From Cerioporus squamosus (lineage: Eukaryota > Basidiomycota > Agaricomycetes > Polyporales > Polyporaceae), in NCBI GenBank assembly GCA_022592435.1, contig JABYQS010000029.1, positions 186,001 to 250,000 on the forward strand: 64,000 nucleotides of DNA, in the 5' to 3' direction. The notes under the pieces were generated by a model. That model was not told the DNA's origin, ran no database searches, and was given only the letters and a program-made list of their open reading frames with translations. Positions 10,587 to 22,442 of this stretch are shown one piece after another. Numbering within the stretch: position 1 is the first letter of the stretch; each line of letters opens with the position of its first letter. The translations under genes were made by a program, and so were the position numbers.

Positions 10587-13348
10587 ATGTTCTCCCAGCT
10601 CTTCTCCCTCGCCGCCCTCGCCGCGGTCGCAAACGCGGAGCACTGGATCTTCGGTGGCAGCAGGCCCATCATCACGACGCGTCTCGACTCGGTCGTAAAT
10701 CCTGGCGCGGTAAGCGGCCGATCGTCCTCTCAGACTCTGAAATCCGGAGGCGCTGAAACATCGCCACCAGCTCGGTACCCACGTACACTCCATCGTCGGA
10801 GCGAGTCGTTTCAAGAACACTTACGATCCGGACGATCTCATGCAGAGCAAGTGCACGACGATTACCGTCCAGCCCGACAAGAGCAACTACTGGGCGGTAC
10901 GCATGACTTTCTCGTGGTTCAGATGTCAACTGTGGCGCTGACCTTGTTCGCTTTAGCCTCAACTCTACCACCGCGACCAGAACACTGGCGCGCTCACTCC
11001 GATGCGTGCGTATCTCTCTCGGCCGCGTTCCCTGTCTCCTTCGCTTCCTCTGGATCGCCGTATCCATCGTGGAGCACCGTTTCTGTCTACCCCGCGAATT
11101 TATCAATGCGGCGCCGCGCGTACTGACATGACGATCTTCAGAGACTGGGTTCAACATCTACTACCTCGTCCGCAACGGCCCGAAGAATCAACCCATCAAG
11201 GCCTTCCCGAAGGGTCTGCGCATGGTTGCGGGTGACACTAACCGCAAGACCTACAACGCCTCCAGCTTTGCCGACCAGGCGGTGAGCTACGTCTGTCTCG
11301 GTATGTCACGCTGCGTTCCGTTCGCAGACCATTCCTGATCCCGGTCGCAGACTACAGCGGCGCGCACAACAACGACCCCGACTGGGCTGAGCGCCCCAAC
11401 TTCTTCGACCACAACTGCCCGAACGGTATGCGTGCCCAGGTTTTCTTCCCGGCGTGCTGGGACGGTGTCAACCTCGACTCTGCGGACCACAAGTCGCACA
11501 TGGCCTACCCCGTCCAGAACTACAACAGCGGTGACTGCCCCGACTCCCACCCCGTCCACCTCGTCTCGCTCTTCTACGAGATGACTGTCAGCGTCGACCA
11601 GTACTCGTACTGGGGTCCCGGCACCTGGGTCTTCGCGAACGGCGACACCACCGGGTATGGCCACCACGGTGACTTCCAGAATGGCTGGGACATCGACCTC
11701 CTCCAGACGGCCATCGACACCTGCACGAATGCCAACGGCAACGTCATGGACTGCCCCGCTCTCGCCGCGCATTTCGACCAGGCCTCTGCCGACGCGTGTG
11801 TCCTCGAGACCGAGTACGTCGACGAGAACATCGGTGCCGACCCCTCGCAGCCGATCACCCGGCTCCCTGGCTGCAACCCGATCTGGGACGGCACTGGCTC
11901 GAAGCCTGCATGCTCCAGCGCCGACGCAGCTACGCCCGGCCTTATCCCCGCTCAGGTGCCTCTCCCGAGCGGCTGGAGCGAGGTCGGCTGTATTGCTGAG
12001 GGCACGTCTGGCCGTGCGCTCACCGGTGCGTCCACGACGAGCAAGAACATGACTCGTGCGGTCTGCGCGAACTTCTGTGCCTCCAAGGGTTTCAAGCTCG
12101 CCGGTGTGGAGTTCGGCGACGAGTGCTACTGCGACAACCAGGTCCGCAACGGAGCGTCCCAGAACACGATCACTTGGAACCTCTGCACCAGCCACTGCGC
12201 GGCCAATGGTGAGTCTTTCTGAGTTATCCGTATATGCGCGTTCTGATTGTAGCGCAGCGAACGAGATCTGCGGCGGCCCTGCGAGGCTCACGCTGTTGTC
12301 CACTGCGAACCCGGGCGCTGTGTCGTCCGCATCGCCGTCCGTACACTCTACCACCGCTAAGCCGTCCAGCACTGCTAACGCCGTTTCCTCCTCGGTTGTC
12401 CTCGTCGTCTCGTCGTCCTCTGCAGTCGCCACCACGTCTGCTCACTCCGCAAGCACGACGAGTTCTAAGGCGAGCTCGACGGCCTCTGCCCCCGCGTCCA
12501 GCAGCTCCTCGATCTCCGTCCCTGCTGGATGGGTCGGCGCGGGCTGCGTGTCCGACAGCGCTGCGCGTGCGCTCACTGGCTACAGCTTCGCCAACGACAA
12601 GATGACGGTCGCGTCCTGCGTGTCGACCTGCGCCTCCAAGGGCTACTCCATGGCCGGTCTCGAATACGGCCGCGAGTGCTACTGTAAGTCCTATCGGCTC
12701 TCATGAGTGTCTAGTGTCTGATAGTCTCCCGCAGGTGGCAACACGTTCTCGAACAGCCAGGGCAAGAGCCTCGCGGCCTCGACCTGCAGCATGGCCTGCG
12801 CCGGTGACAAGACCGCCACCTGCGGCGGCAGCTGGGCACTCACCGTGTTCAAAGCGAACAACATCAACATCGCGCTCCCCTCGTCCCCCGTCGCCTCCTC
12901 CTCCGCACCCGCACCCAGCGCCAGCGGCAGCGCCCCCTCGAACTCGACGAACGCCTCTGGCCTCCCTGCGGGCTGGACGGCGCTCGGCTGCCGCAAGGAC
13001 AACGTCAAGGGCCGCGCGCTCAACGTCGACGCGTACACGAGCCAGAACATGACCGTCGCCGCGTGCGTCGCGCACTGCGCCGCGCGCGGGCACACCATGG
13101 CCGGCCTCGAGTACGCGCGCGAGTGCTACTGCGGGAGCGCGTTCGTCAATGGCGGCGGCGCGGCCCTCGCGGACGCGGCGTGCAACATGGCGTGCACGGG
13201 CGACGGCTCGCGCGTGTGCGGCGGCCCCGACGCGCTTACCGTGTTCTCCTCGGGCTCGGGCTCGGGCTCGGGCTCCAAGGCTGCCGCGCGCCGGGCGCAC
13301 AAGGCGCGACACTTTGGCCGCGCGCACCAGCACTCGGATCTGTTCTGA
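10587..13348 (+). CDS. Secreted DUF1996 protein with three WSC domains
   Basis: Exons are 10587-10709, 10771-10896, 10957-11005, 11142-11300, 11351-12208, 12258-12683 and 12735-13348; phases close to 784 residues. The protein begins with a signal peptide (MFSQLFSLAALAAVANA). DUF1996 follows (about residues 30-270; VVNPGA, GTHVHSIVGAS, CPDSHPVHLVSLFYE, YWGPGTWVFANGD), a fungal extracellular domain of unknown activity. Three WSC domains start near residues 357, 526 and 656, each with the eight-Cys pattern and conserved cores such as GLEYGRECYCGN and CGG. Ser/Thr-rich, probably O-glycosylated linkers separate them. WSC domains bind carbohydrate such as beta-glucan, so a cell-wall or secreted wall-binding role is inferred. 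No GPI signal or membrane helix is seen; the C-terminus is basic and His-rich. The third intron (136 nt) is the least certain. Confidence 0.93.
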
Positions 13349-14653
13349 GCTGCGCTGCGGTACATACCACCGTGCGGGCCCCCGTTGACGGCGGCTCGCT
13401 CTCTTCAAGTTGGCTTCGGGCGCGGGGAGCGAGCCTCCTGACGCACCGTCGCCCGCTCCGTCCTTGTTCTCTCTCAGCGTGTCGTCTCTCCGCTTACGCT
13501 CCAGCTCCTCACGTACATATCCTTATCGATCACATACCTCCAAGTTCTCTCCTGGGCTCTCGGTTTCGGTCTCATCAGCGTCTCTCCTCTTCCACGGTTC
13601 TCGGTTTCCAGATCCACGGTTACGTATACGTATACCTTTGTCCCCCAGCGGGACCCTTCGCGGCTGGGGCGGATGCACGACTTTTACTGGCTAAACGACA
13701 CCCCCTCCTCACATGGCACCCCGGTCGCTGCTGCGTGCGCCGCATTGAGCTGCAGTGCGCGTCGCTATTGCTGTGAACGTATACCTTTGTTATCTCGCAC
13801 GTACGCATAGTCGTAGGCACTACGGTTAAAAGTTTCTGTCTTTGGGTGAATTATGATGAATGATACCGAATTGCGAAGGATGTTCGTGCTGGTGCGCTGC
13901 ACCCTCCACCCTGTTTCCCTGGCCAACTTGAAGTGACAGACCAATGTTCGATGAGAAGATGAGTTCGCGCGTTGCTCGTGTAGCTTCGGGTTAGTACTAG
14001 GTTATGTCCTCTTGGCTATATTTGCTAATGTCCGGACTATGATCTTCGTTACTCTACAATAGTCTTGTTATCCGCCTGCATGTTATGACGCTCGTCGCGA
14101 CGCGTCTCCCTACGCGATTGCTTGAGCCCAACCAAACGCGACCGACTTTTTCTCTCTTGGTGCACTTTGTTCCTGCCTCGCCCTTCCGTGGCTCTAAAAC
14201 ACAGTACTGTACATCCTGAGATATAAGTAACGTCAGGTAACGTCCCTGCCGCGAGGAGTCCTGTCTGAGATGTCATGATGTCATCACCGAAAGCAGTAAG
14301 TCAGACGCCCATGATATATCCACGTGGCAGTTGAAGTTGCTCTCGCGCCGCCCGTAAGATTACTACTACTGTTCGGACTCTACAGCCTCGACGACGGCAA
14401 ACTCGATTCTCAGAATGCATCTGCTTCAAAGCCTCGACTCGAAGCTCGACTATGGAGGTCTGGACAGCGACAAGCAGCTTGTGGCCACGATCTCATCTGC
14501 GCGGCGATCGACGCAGTACTTGCAAGCAAATCTTTGAGAAGATTACAGGACTCATACCTTCTGAGGAGGCACTGCCTCCGTCTCAGATGGCTGTAGGTTA
14601 TTGATCTCAGATGCTTGGGAGGTCACTGACTGTGCTGACTTGTGACCGCCTAG
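13349..14653. other. Intergenic; may hold the unresolved first exon of the next gene
   Basis: It contains the 3' UTR of the WSC gene (ATACGTATACGTATACC near 13622 and AT-richer sequence). From about 14400 a plus frame (HDLICAAIDAVLASKSLRRL) could be the F-box-type N-terminus of the following gene, joined through a donor at 14593. This join is not secure. Confidence 0.4.
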
Positions 14654-16270
14654 AACTACTTTCGCGACCGGACAGCACGCCTTCCACTTCTATGATGTCG
14701 ATATTTGCAAAGTGACAGAAGATGCATATGACCTCTTCAGCGAGGTACTCCATCATGCTGTCAATCTCCACGACCTTCACATCCAATATCTCGAACACTC
14801 GTCACCTCTCCTGAGTCCCGAAGGTTTCATTGTGCTCGCTGATCGCATCTCTTTCCCCGGTTCGACATCTGACTTTGGCTGGAGGGGTCTCTGCCGACAG
14901 CTTGCGTCTTTGGGAGAGCTTCCTCCGGTAGGTCCGCACTCCCCTGTCGTGGATCTCCGTGTGCTTCCTGGTGACGTTTCTCCTGGGGAGTCAATTTGGG
15001 GAAGGGTTATGTACACACGGAAACGAGAGCCACTTTTTCTATTCGCGCAACTCAGGGTGACATTGGAGAGGATCGACGTGAACGGACAGGTCACCTTCGG
15101 GAGCTGCACGTGCCCATATCCCAACGTCAAGGAGTTCCGACTTCCATCCTACCGCGACAGTATACTCATGCTCATCCCCATCACCTCGTCCTTTCGTAAT
15201 CTTCGTATCTTGAATATTGGAGCACCCGACGGCGACTATGTACACTCCCCTCACGAGCAGGATCTCTTGCGATGGAACTACTTTGGGAAATGCACCATAC
15301 AGCAATCTCACGATCTGCATAAGATGTACCAACGAGCTCATGGAACCTGGCCAAGCATCAAGGACATGGCGAAGCAGGCACGGGGCGGCAAGAAGGGTCG
15401 GCGCACGCGCGGTAACAGGAGGTTGGGCAAGGGTCCTGGCGGAGAGCGCGATATGGATGTGGATGAGGACGAGGAGGACACGGAAGAGCTGTCCATGGTC
15501 GACATTCGCTCCCGTATTCTCAGCAGTGGCTTTACGGAGGCGCAGCTTATGAGATTGCAGACCTTGAAGGCTGCCATTGTTGCTGCCTACGCCATCGGAC
15601 TGTCCTGTCATGTCGAGAAAGTGCATCTTATCAGCACTGGAGGAAAGAGAGAGGACGAATTGACAATGCTCTCGGCCATTCTCTCCGACACCAAACCCCT
15701 CTTCCTTCGTCTTGCTATCAGAGTCTTCAATGCCAGAGGATACATACCGATCTTCAAGTCGACAGCACCATGGTCTGCGAGTTTGAAGACACTCGAGCTG
15801 CGGATTAACATATCAAAAGAAGACTTCAACTACGAGGAATGTTTCGTAAGTGGTATACATCCGTACGGGAGGAATCGGTACGCTGACGCCGCGTTCCTTA
15901 CAAGATACACTTTGCTCAGCTGCTGTCTGCGATGTGTCTCGCTTCTCTGCGACTCGAATTGAGGTGCTTGAATAGCGCACCATATTCGGAGGCAGGCCTG
16001 GGTGACCCCAGCGGGCAGAGATGCCAGCCTATCTGGGATCTGGATCACTGCTTCACAGAGAACGCGTGGATGCGCGAGGATCACCTGCAGCGCGTACGGG
16101 ACTGTATGCGCTCAGGCCCGACCTTGCGACGGATGACGCTCATCTGGGCACGATGCGAGGCGACTCACCCTACTCGCGTCATCGGCATTGATCTCGACAA
16201 CCCGCCGCATGCCTGGGACAGGCCAGGAGATGACTCGGACGGACAATACATGATCGGCCAACTCGGGTGA
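14654..16270 (+). CDS. F-box/LRR-like protein (5' end unresolved)
   Basis: Two exons are supported: 14654-15845 and 15920-16270, stop at 16268. The product has hydrophobic leucine-spaced repeats (FRNLRILNIG, LKTLELRINI) and a basic-acidic insert (about 15380-15500; KKGRRTRGNRR then MDVDEDEEDTEEL). Its C-terminal module contains RVRDCMRSGPTLRRMTLIW and IDLDNPPHAWDRPGDD. The same C-terminal module, with the same intron position after ECF, occurs twice on the minus strand near 59.3 and 61.8 kb, which marks a gene family. Such mushroom proteins normally begin with an F-box and act as SCF ubiquitin-ligase adaptors. Here the first exon cannot be fixed, because the frame opens only at 14646 and the sequence before 14654 looks intronic (CCTAG acceptor). 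The role is inferred from the family. Confidence 0.7.
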
Positions 16271-18454
16271 CCGATGTGTCGGTACGAAGGAGAGGCGCGG
16301 GATCACGGTCTCCATAAGAGGAGGCCGGGGATACGAAGAAGGGAAAGAGAAGGACGTGGCCGGTGTTACGGGGTAACAGTGCGTTCGGAACGCTGCCAGT
16401 GCTGTGCGGTTTATTGACGTCGTGGTTCCGGGGCCATGGACGCTAAGTCACAGCGCGCTTCACCTTCGTTACCACTGTCATATAACAGCCGTCAGCCGGT
16501 GAGCAGCTCGCGAGTGTGATCATACCCAGACTTACCAGGACGGACATCTCAGGCGGGGCTGCACGGTTCCCTCCGTGCGTCCTCTCGGGGCATCCGCCGC
16601 TCGCTGCGCAGGTCTCCGACCGATGGCACCGGGCAGGCGTTTGGCAGGCCGCAACCACTCAAGGACCAGGGCGCTGCCTTGGCGGACGGTACCAGCCTGC
16701 GTTCGCATGTTGGCGGCAACCGGGAGCGAGGGTTGAAGGTTGAAGGGCGGTACGTGCCCGTTGATAGCTAGCAGAGAGCGTAGGCTCCGTCGGCTGCTCC
16801 ATGGTACTCGCATGAGCATCCAGACAGGCCAGCGTTGACTAGGACTCCCGACAGCGGTTCACATTGGAGCGCCGGCGATGGGGCCGCAGGAACGATCGAC
16901 GTGGGCGGTCGTAGAGTAGTACCAGGTCCGTCCTGCGCACGCGAGCGGATCAGAAAGAGGGCAACCGTTCCACGCGTCTGAAACGGGTTTCACGTCCACA
17001 AACAAGCAGGGCCGAATGCGAGAGACTCGGACCCTCGGAGTACGCACTTGCGCGTCGGCAAGAGGGGCAGAGACGGAGAGACGGCTCGCGGCGGACGCTA
17101 AGCCAGGTCCGGAAGCACAAGAGGAAGCAAGGACCTGGGGCAACTTGCGCACAACGTAACTAGCAACGGTGTGGGCGCACGCGCGCCGAGCGGCGGCGGC
17201 GGGGTGTGTCGTCAACAGGACAGGGGTTCCTAGGGTTTTGGTGACAGCGGAGTGAGACGAGGAGCGGTGGAACCGTCGGCCAGGCTCCAGACGTTCTGGT
17301 GGACGAATGTCGAACGACAATGCCTGCCGTTTTGGGAGGTAACGTAAGAGGCGGTCGACGGTCAACAGCTGCATAGTAGGGACAGATCGCGATTCGCCGA
17401 TTGCACTCGCGGGAAGTCCCAGTGGTGCCGTCTTGCCCAGATTGAGCGAATCAGTGCGAGAAGTCCGAATACCAGCCTCGAAATCCACGTGGGTCTATGG
17501 GGCCTTGAATATTCGCAGACGCAGAAGGACAACGACTCTGTTCGCGATGCTGCGACAATCAGATCGAGAAGACGACACGTACAAACGCACAGACATACAG
17601 GTGCAAGTAGGCCTTGGGGGTTGGTATTTGCCAAAGGACGTGGATATGCTGAGATGCTGAGGCAGGGACAGGACTCCGACCTGTGACCGGCGGGAAAGTC
17701 GGGTCTGCGTGCGAGTTGGCGCATCCGCCAAGGCAGAGACGCGAGGGCGGGCATTACGGCGGCGACATTGCCTGCCGAGTAGCACGCCTTCGGGCTGGAC
17801 CTACACGAGCTGCTGTCACTTTTCACTTCACGCTGAAAAGACGTTGACGTACCCGCCGATATTGAGTTTCACTTTCCGGATGACGGCGGGAAGCATGGAC
17901 CCCAGTCGGCAGACTCTTTTCCCATAACAGCATGCCAGAGAAGGGACACGCCACGTTCGCGAAGGCGTTCTGCGTGCGTCTGTGCGCTGGGGAGGGCAAG
18001 TACAAAGTGACGTCCGAATCGGGGCATAAGGGGAAAGCACCGAACGGTCTGATGACCTTTGATGAGGACCAGGACCCCGAGACAGGCCGCACGCAGTCGA
18101 CAGACGGTGAGTGCGAGTTCGCAGTGCAGAGCGGCCAGCTGCAGACTTCCAGACGACGTTTACAGGCCGAGAGGTGGTGGATGCGGTCAGAAATGCGCCA
18201 TCATAGCCAACAGAAGGCGGTGCATCGCAGGCGGCAGCGATGGACGAACACGGGCGCACCGCCAACCTCGAGCGTTTGATTGGGCGGACGAATGGGACCG
18301 CTGCCGGGTCCTGAGAGGCCCGTCGAGAAAGGTTCTGATGCCCGCGGTGAGGGGATCATTTAAGGCTGACGAGAACAATAACTCCCTCCCCCGCGTTCTC
18401 CCAGGTCCCTCCCTCTCTCTTTTGTCTGCCTCGTTTTGGGAACCGGCAGCAGTC
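16271..18454. other. Intergenic, no gene recognised
   Basis: Only short frames with arginine- or serine-rich chance translations occur here. Stretches near 18390-18440 are CT-rich and form the leader of the downstream HMG gene. Confidence 0.5.
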
Positions 18455-20282
18455 ATGTCTCCAGCACGGTCCAGTCTTATGCGCCGCAGAAGGTCCTCAG
18501 TAGCGATGGGTATGTCATCTCTCTTCTCCCTGTCGCCCTCAGGCCCTCACGAGCTCACCGCTATCGATCGCAGGCTTGACCCAGGTGAAGGCGGGCAACT
18601 ACGGCATCAACACCTCGTCCTCGCCCCGCGCACTCACCTTCGCTCCTAACGTGACCCCCGGCACCTACGTGGAGGCCGATGACGACCTGGACGGAGAGGA
18701 CTCGACAACACTGCCTGCCACCGCACTGTTCCCGCCCACAGAGCCCTCGACAGCGCCGACACGTAGACGTCTGCCTCCCGGTAAGCGGCTATCCCAGGGC
18801 TACATCCCTCGTCCCCCGAACGCCTTCATGCTCTTCCGCGCAAACTTCGTCCGCCAGAAGCACGTTCCCGGCTCGATCGAGACCAACCACGGGTCGCTCT
18901 CGAAGATCATAGGCAACTGCTGGCGCGCGCTTCCCCTCGACGAGAAGAAGCATTGGGAGCAGGAGGCGAAGAAGGCGAAGGCTGCACACCGCGAAAAGTG
19001 GCCCAACTACCGCTTCCGCCCGGTTCACAACAAGAACAAGAAGAAGGGCGACGCCGCCGTGCCGGTGCCCATCGACAGGCGCAAGGACAAGCTCCAGCCC
19101 CAGCCCGCAGACGAAGAGCGGTGCGAGGTCGTTGCGCAGCTCCTTCTCGAGGGCAAGAAGGGCGAGGAGCTGGCCGAGGCGATACGCCAGATAGACCTGG
19201 CTCGCGCGATGTCGCGCCCTGAGAGCACAGAGTCGTACCATGTGGATAATCATCAGTTCGCGCAGTCTTCCGTTCCTCTGTACCTGCAGCGCCGTCCGTC
19301 TTCCGTTCCTCCTCCCACGACGCTCTACAACCCCGCGCACAACATCGCCATCCCTGCTCTCCCGTTCTTCGCTGCCCCGACGCCCCAGGCCGCGTTCGGC
19401 CCGAACGCCATGTTCGACGGCGCCGGATATCAGATGCACAGTGCGCACGGATCTCGCGCTGCATCACCCGTGGGGAACATCGCACGCGTGGGGCGCAACA
19501 TCATGGGAATTCGCCGCGCCTCGAGCTGTCAGCCGATCCCGTCGGAGCGCATGTGGGATGGGTACGACCCGCACCCGCACCACCTTGCCTACGGCCAGCC
19601 TGCACCGGTGCCCGCGGGATGGCAGATGCAGCTGCAGCCCGACTGGGAGCCGCTCCCCGAGGTCACGGACGCGAGCATCTTCCAGCCGGGCTGGACGAAC
19701 TCGTTCAAGGACGCCGCGCCCGAGCCGTCGCAGTTCCACCCGCACATGCAGGCCTACCTCCCGCCCGACGCGCCCCCGCCGCATGCCCCGCTGCATCTGA
19801 ACATCGGCCCGCTCGACAGCTACGACTTCGCCTCCACGCCGTCGACCGCGACCGACTCGTACTCCGCCGTCACTCCTGGTGCCGGGGGGATGTTCGAGCC
19901 GATCGATCCGCACGCGACGTGGCCCATGCCCGAGAGCGGTCCGTCGAGCGCCTTCTCCGGATCGCCCGCTCACTCCGAGTCCTCGCTGCCCACCGTCGTT
20001 CATGCACAGGTCCCGCTCCCCGTCGACTCCCAGGGGCCGATCATGTGCGCGCCGCAACCTCAGCACCCGCAGTTGCAGTTCAACGGCTCGTGGGCCACGG
20101 AGCAGGATCTGGACAAGATGCCCGCCCAGCAGCCCGTCGCAATGCACGACGAGCAGCACATCTCGACGCTGCTCGACGACGCGTACGCGATGTACGCCGA
20201 CGTCGGCATGGACGGCATGGACATGGGCATGGACATGTCGCAGGTCGACTACGGCTACGGCGCGGTGTCGCAGGAGTTCTGA
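18455..20282 (+). CDS. HMG-box transcription factor 1
   Basis: Exons 18455-18509 and 18574-20282 give 587 residues. The HMG box (about residues 95-168) reads YIPRPPNAFMLFRANF, LSKIIGNCWRALP, KKHWEQEAKKAK and WPNYRFRP. This is the MATA/sequence-specific class related to fungal mating and sexual-development factors (Mat, Ste11, Prf1 type), which bind DNA in the minor groove and bend it. A basic run (NKNKKKG) follows, then a long Pro/Ser/Gln-rich C-terminal region likely to activate transcription, ending in a Met/Asp-rich repeat (GMDGMDMGMDMS). The small first exon and phase-1 intron resemble the first intron of HMG gene 3. The box is closely related to HMG gene 2 at 41-43 kb. The target genes cannot be told from sequence. 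Confidence 0.92.
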
Positions 20283-20852
20283 GCTCGCGCCCGCCGACGC
20301 TCGCTGCCTGCCCGCCTCGGATTCGATCGTGACAATTTTTCTTGGAAACACGTCTCTCTCTCTCTCTCGCCTCGTTTCTGTTATCGTACAGCTATATCCC
20401 GCCGCGACCGCCCGCCTTTGGGTCGTTAATGCTTCACACTGTAGCCACTACGTTCGAGCCTGCTCTGTTATCCTCTGACCCGCCGCTCTGCCTGATATCC
20501 CCTCTGTAGCTATATACTGGATCCGGTCGTCACTTACCCCCAGATATCCTCGATAACCCATTCCCATCTCCCATCTCTCATCTCTAGTCCCTCTGCACCT
20601 CTGCACCCCGTACACGTACACATCTGCCATCTCACCTTCATAGATACCTGACGGCACCCGCTCGCATGCGCTCATACCCTACGGGGTGCCCTTGCATTAT
20701 TAGTCGCATTTTGTCTCACCCCCACTGTATCTATCTATTCAACCCGTTGCTCTCAGGAGTCAGGATGTCTGCGCGAGTCGGAGATGCATGCATCCGGATT
20801 GGTATGCGTGGATCATGAAAGCGGAGCCCACGAAGACTTGATCCGCTCGGCA

Positions 20853-21386
20853 CATCGATCGAGGCTTTGTTCCGAGCGGAAGTACTTACTGACGGAGCAC
20901 AAAGAGGGCAGGGCGGCGGCGTCCATCGCATCCATCCAGGTGTCCGCGTCTGCATCCACGAACTCTAGAGATGACGCGCGATTGGCAATCCATGCAACCA
21001 AGCCCTACGTAGTACCATAACGCCCAATGAAAGCTGACGCACATATGATGCGCGATACACACACAACCCAAGCCTAGCCAGGCAACAGAACAGAACGAAG
21101 ACGTCGACCCACCAGAACCCATCGATCGAGGCTTTGTTCCGAGCGGAAGTACTTACTGACGGAGCACAAAGAGGGCAGGGCGGCGGCGTCCATCGCATCC
21201 ATCCAGGTGTCCGCGTCTGCATCCACGAACTCTAGAGATGACGCGCGATTGGCAATCCATGCAACCAAGCCCTACGTAGTACCATAACGCCCAATGAAAG
21301 CTGACGCACATATGATGCGCGATACACACACAACCCAAGCCTAGCCAGGCAACAGAACAGAACGAAGACGTCGACCCACCAGAACC
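20853..21386. repeat. Perfect 267-bp tandem duplication
   Basis: Bases 20853-21119 and 21120-21386 read identically, head to tail. Both copies begin CATCGATCGAGGCTTTG and end CGACCCACCAGAACC. No open coding frame spans the unit. Identity over the whole length implies a very recent duplication, gene conversion, or an assembly artefact. It lies between the 3' ends of HMG gene 1 and the metallophosphoesterase gene. Confidence 0.95.
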
Positions 21387-21449
21387 GTAGCTACTGCGGT
21401 ACACGAGCAGACCCCCGAACCAAGAACCATCCTGCACGGTGACGAAGCA

Positions 21450-22442
21450 TCACGATCGATGGGACAGCGGGATATCCACGACGGTGGCTCCGCGCCACGC
21501 GTTGTCTCTGAACCATCCCTGCGACGACGCATTCACGAGCACCGTGTGGGCCCCAGGCAGGAACTTCGGCCGCCCCCGAATCTTCGTGGCCAGAGCCGCA
21601 GCCACGAGCCACAGCGCCCCCAGCGCGTTTCGCCCCTTGCCCAACGACCTGCCGGAGATCCGCTCGTACTCGCGCTGCGCCCCGTCCCAGGCGACGCACT
21701 TGACGCCCCGCCCGGAGTGCAGGTGCCCGAAGACGTGCAGGAGCGGGCGCGTCTGCTCGACAGCGCGGAGGAGGTGTTCGCAGCCCATGCCGCCCCTGGA
21801 GTCAAGATGGTACTTCGGCGGGCCGTGCGTGACGAGGATGTCGAGGAACGGGGGCAGATTCCACCTGGAGGCACCCTCGGACGGCTTGTAGCTGAACGAG
21901 CCGTCGCCGTGCCACGGGATGTGCGGACTTCCGTACACGGAGAGCAGCCTGCCCCGGACCTCGATCGTCGTAAGGGCATCCTCGAGGTACGTTATGCTCG
22001 GGTACTTGGCAAGGAGCGCGTCGCGTTTGTGAGGGTATGAGAGCCCAAAGTCGTGGTTGCCCGCGATGACGATCTTGTGCGGGTGTGGGGTAGCATGAAG
22101 CCATGCGAACGCGGCGTCGAGCTGCTGCATGCTTCCTGAGCTCGTGAGGTCCCCCGCATGTATGAGGACGTCGCCGGCGGGGAGCGGCGGAAGGTGGGCT
22201 TGGTAACTGTGGGTGTCCGAGATACACACGATGCGTGCGCGCTCCGACGAGGGTTCCGTTTGCGGATCGTCCTCGGTGAGGAGCGCTGGAGGTCGTGGCA
22301 AGCATGCGTCGTGCGCTATGCGGGCGAGAAGGAGGGTGGGGGAATACAGGAGTTCCTCCCACAGTGCTCGCCCAGGGCGGTCGTCGTCGACCAACCAGTT
22401 GGCGTAGGGGGTGGTCCTCAGAAAGCCTGGACGTATTCGCAT
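21450..22442 (-). CDS. Calcineurin-like metallophosphoesterase (MPPED-like)
   Basis: A single exon of 330 residues with an ATG at 22442. The metal-binding motifs of the calcineurin-like fold occur in order: CISDTHS (Asp76, His78), HAGDLTSSGS (Asp98), IAGNHDFG (Asn129, His130), LVTHGPP and FGHLHSGRG. These coordinate a two-metal centre that hydrolyses phosphomonoesters or diesters. The spacing and the DTHS start match the MPPED1/2-like group common in fungi, often listed as Ser/Thr phosphatase-like but possibly acting on cyclic nucleotides or other diesters. No signal peptide is clear; the N-terminal 70 residues are variable. The gene converges with HMG gene 1 across the tandem duplication. 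Confidence 0.92.
   Translation of the reverse strand: MRIRPGFLRTTPYANWLVDDDRPGRALWEELLYSPTLLLARIAHDACLPRPPALLTEDDPQTEPSSERARIVCISDTHSYQAHLPPLPAGDVLIHAGDLTSSGSMQQLDAAFAWLHATPHPHKIVIAGNHDFGLSYPHKRDALLAKYPSITYLEDALTTIEVRGRLLSVYGSPHIPWHGDGSFSYKPSEGASRWNLPPFLDILVTHGPPKYHLDSRGGMGCEHLLRAVEQTRPLLHVFGHLHSGRGVKCVAWDGAQREYERISGRSLGKGRNALGALWLVAAALATKIRGRPKFLPGAHTVLVNASSQGWFRDNAWRGATVVDIPLSHRS

Noticed and set aside
12689..13408. Long minus-strand frames antisense to the WSC gene
   Set aside because: They mirror the GC-rich third positions of the real plus-strand exons.
13620..13640. TACGTATACGTATA palindrome as a regulatory site
   Set aside because: A short alternating sequence in the 3' UTR, without a second copy or context.
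20350..20370. CT-rich run after HMG gene 1
   Set aside because: A short (TC)n stretch in a 3' UTR, common in fungal DNA.
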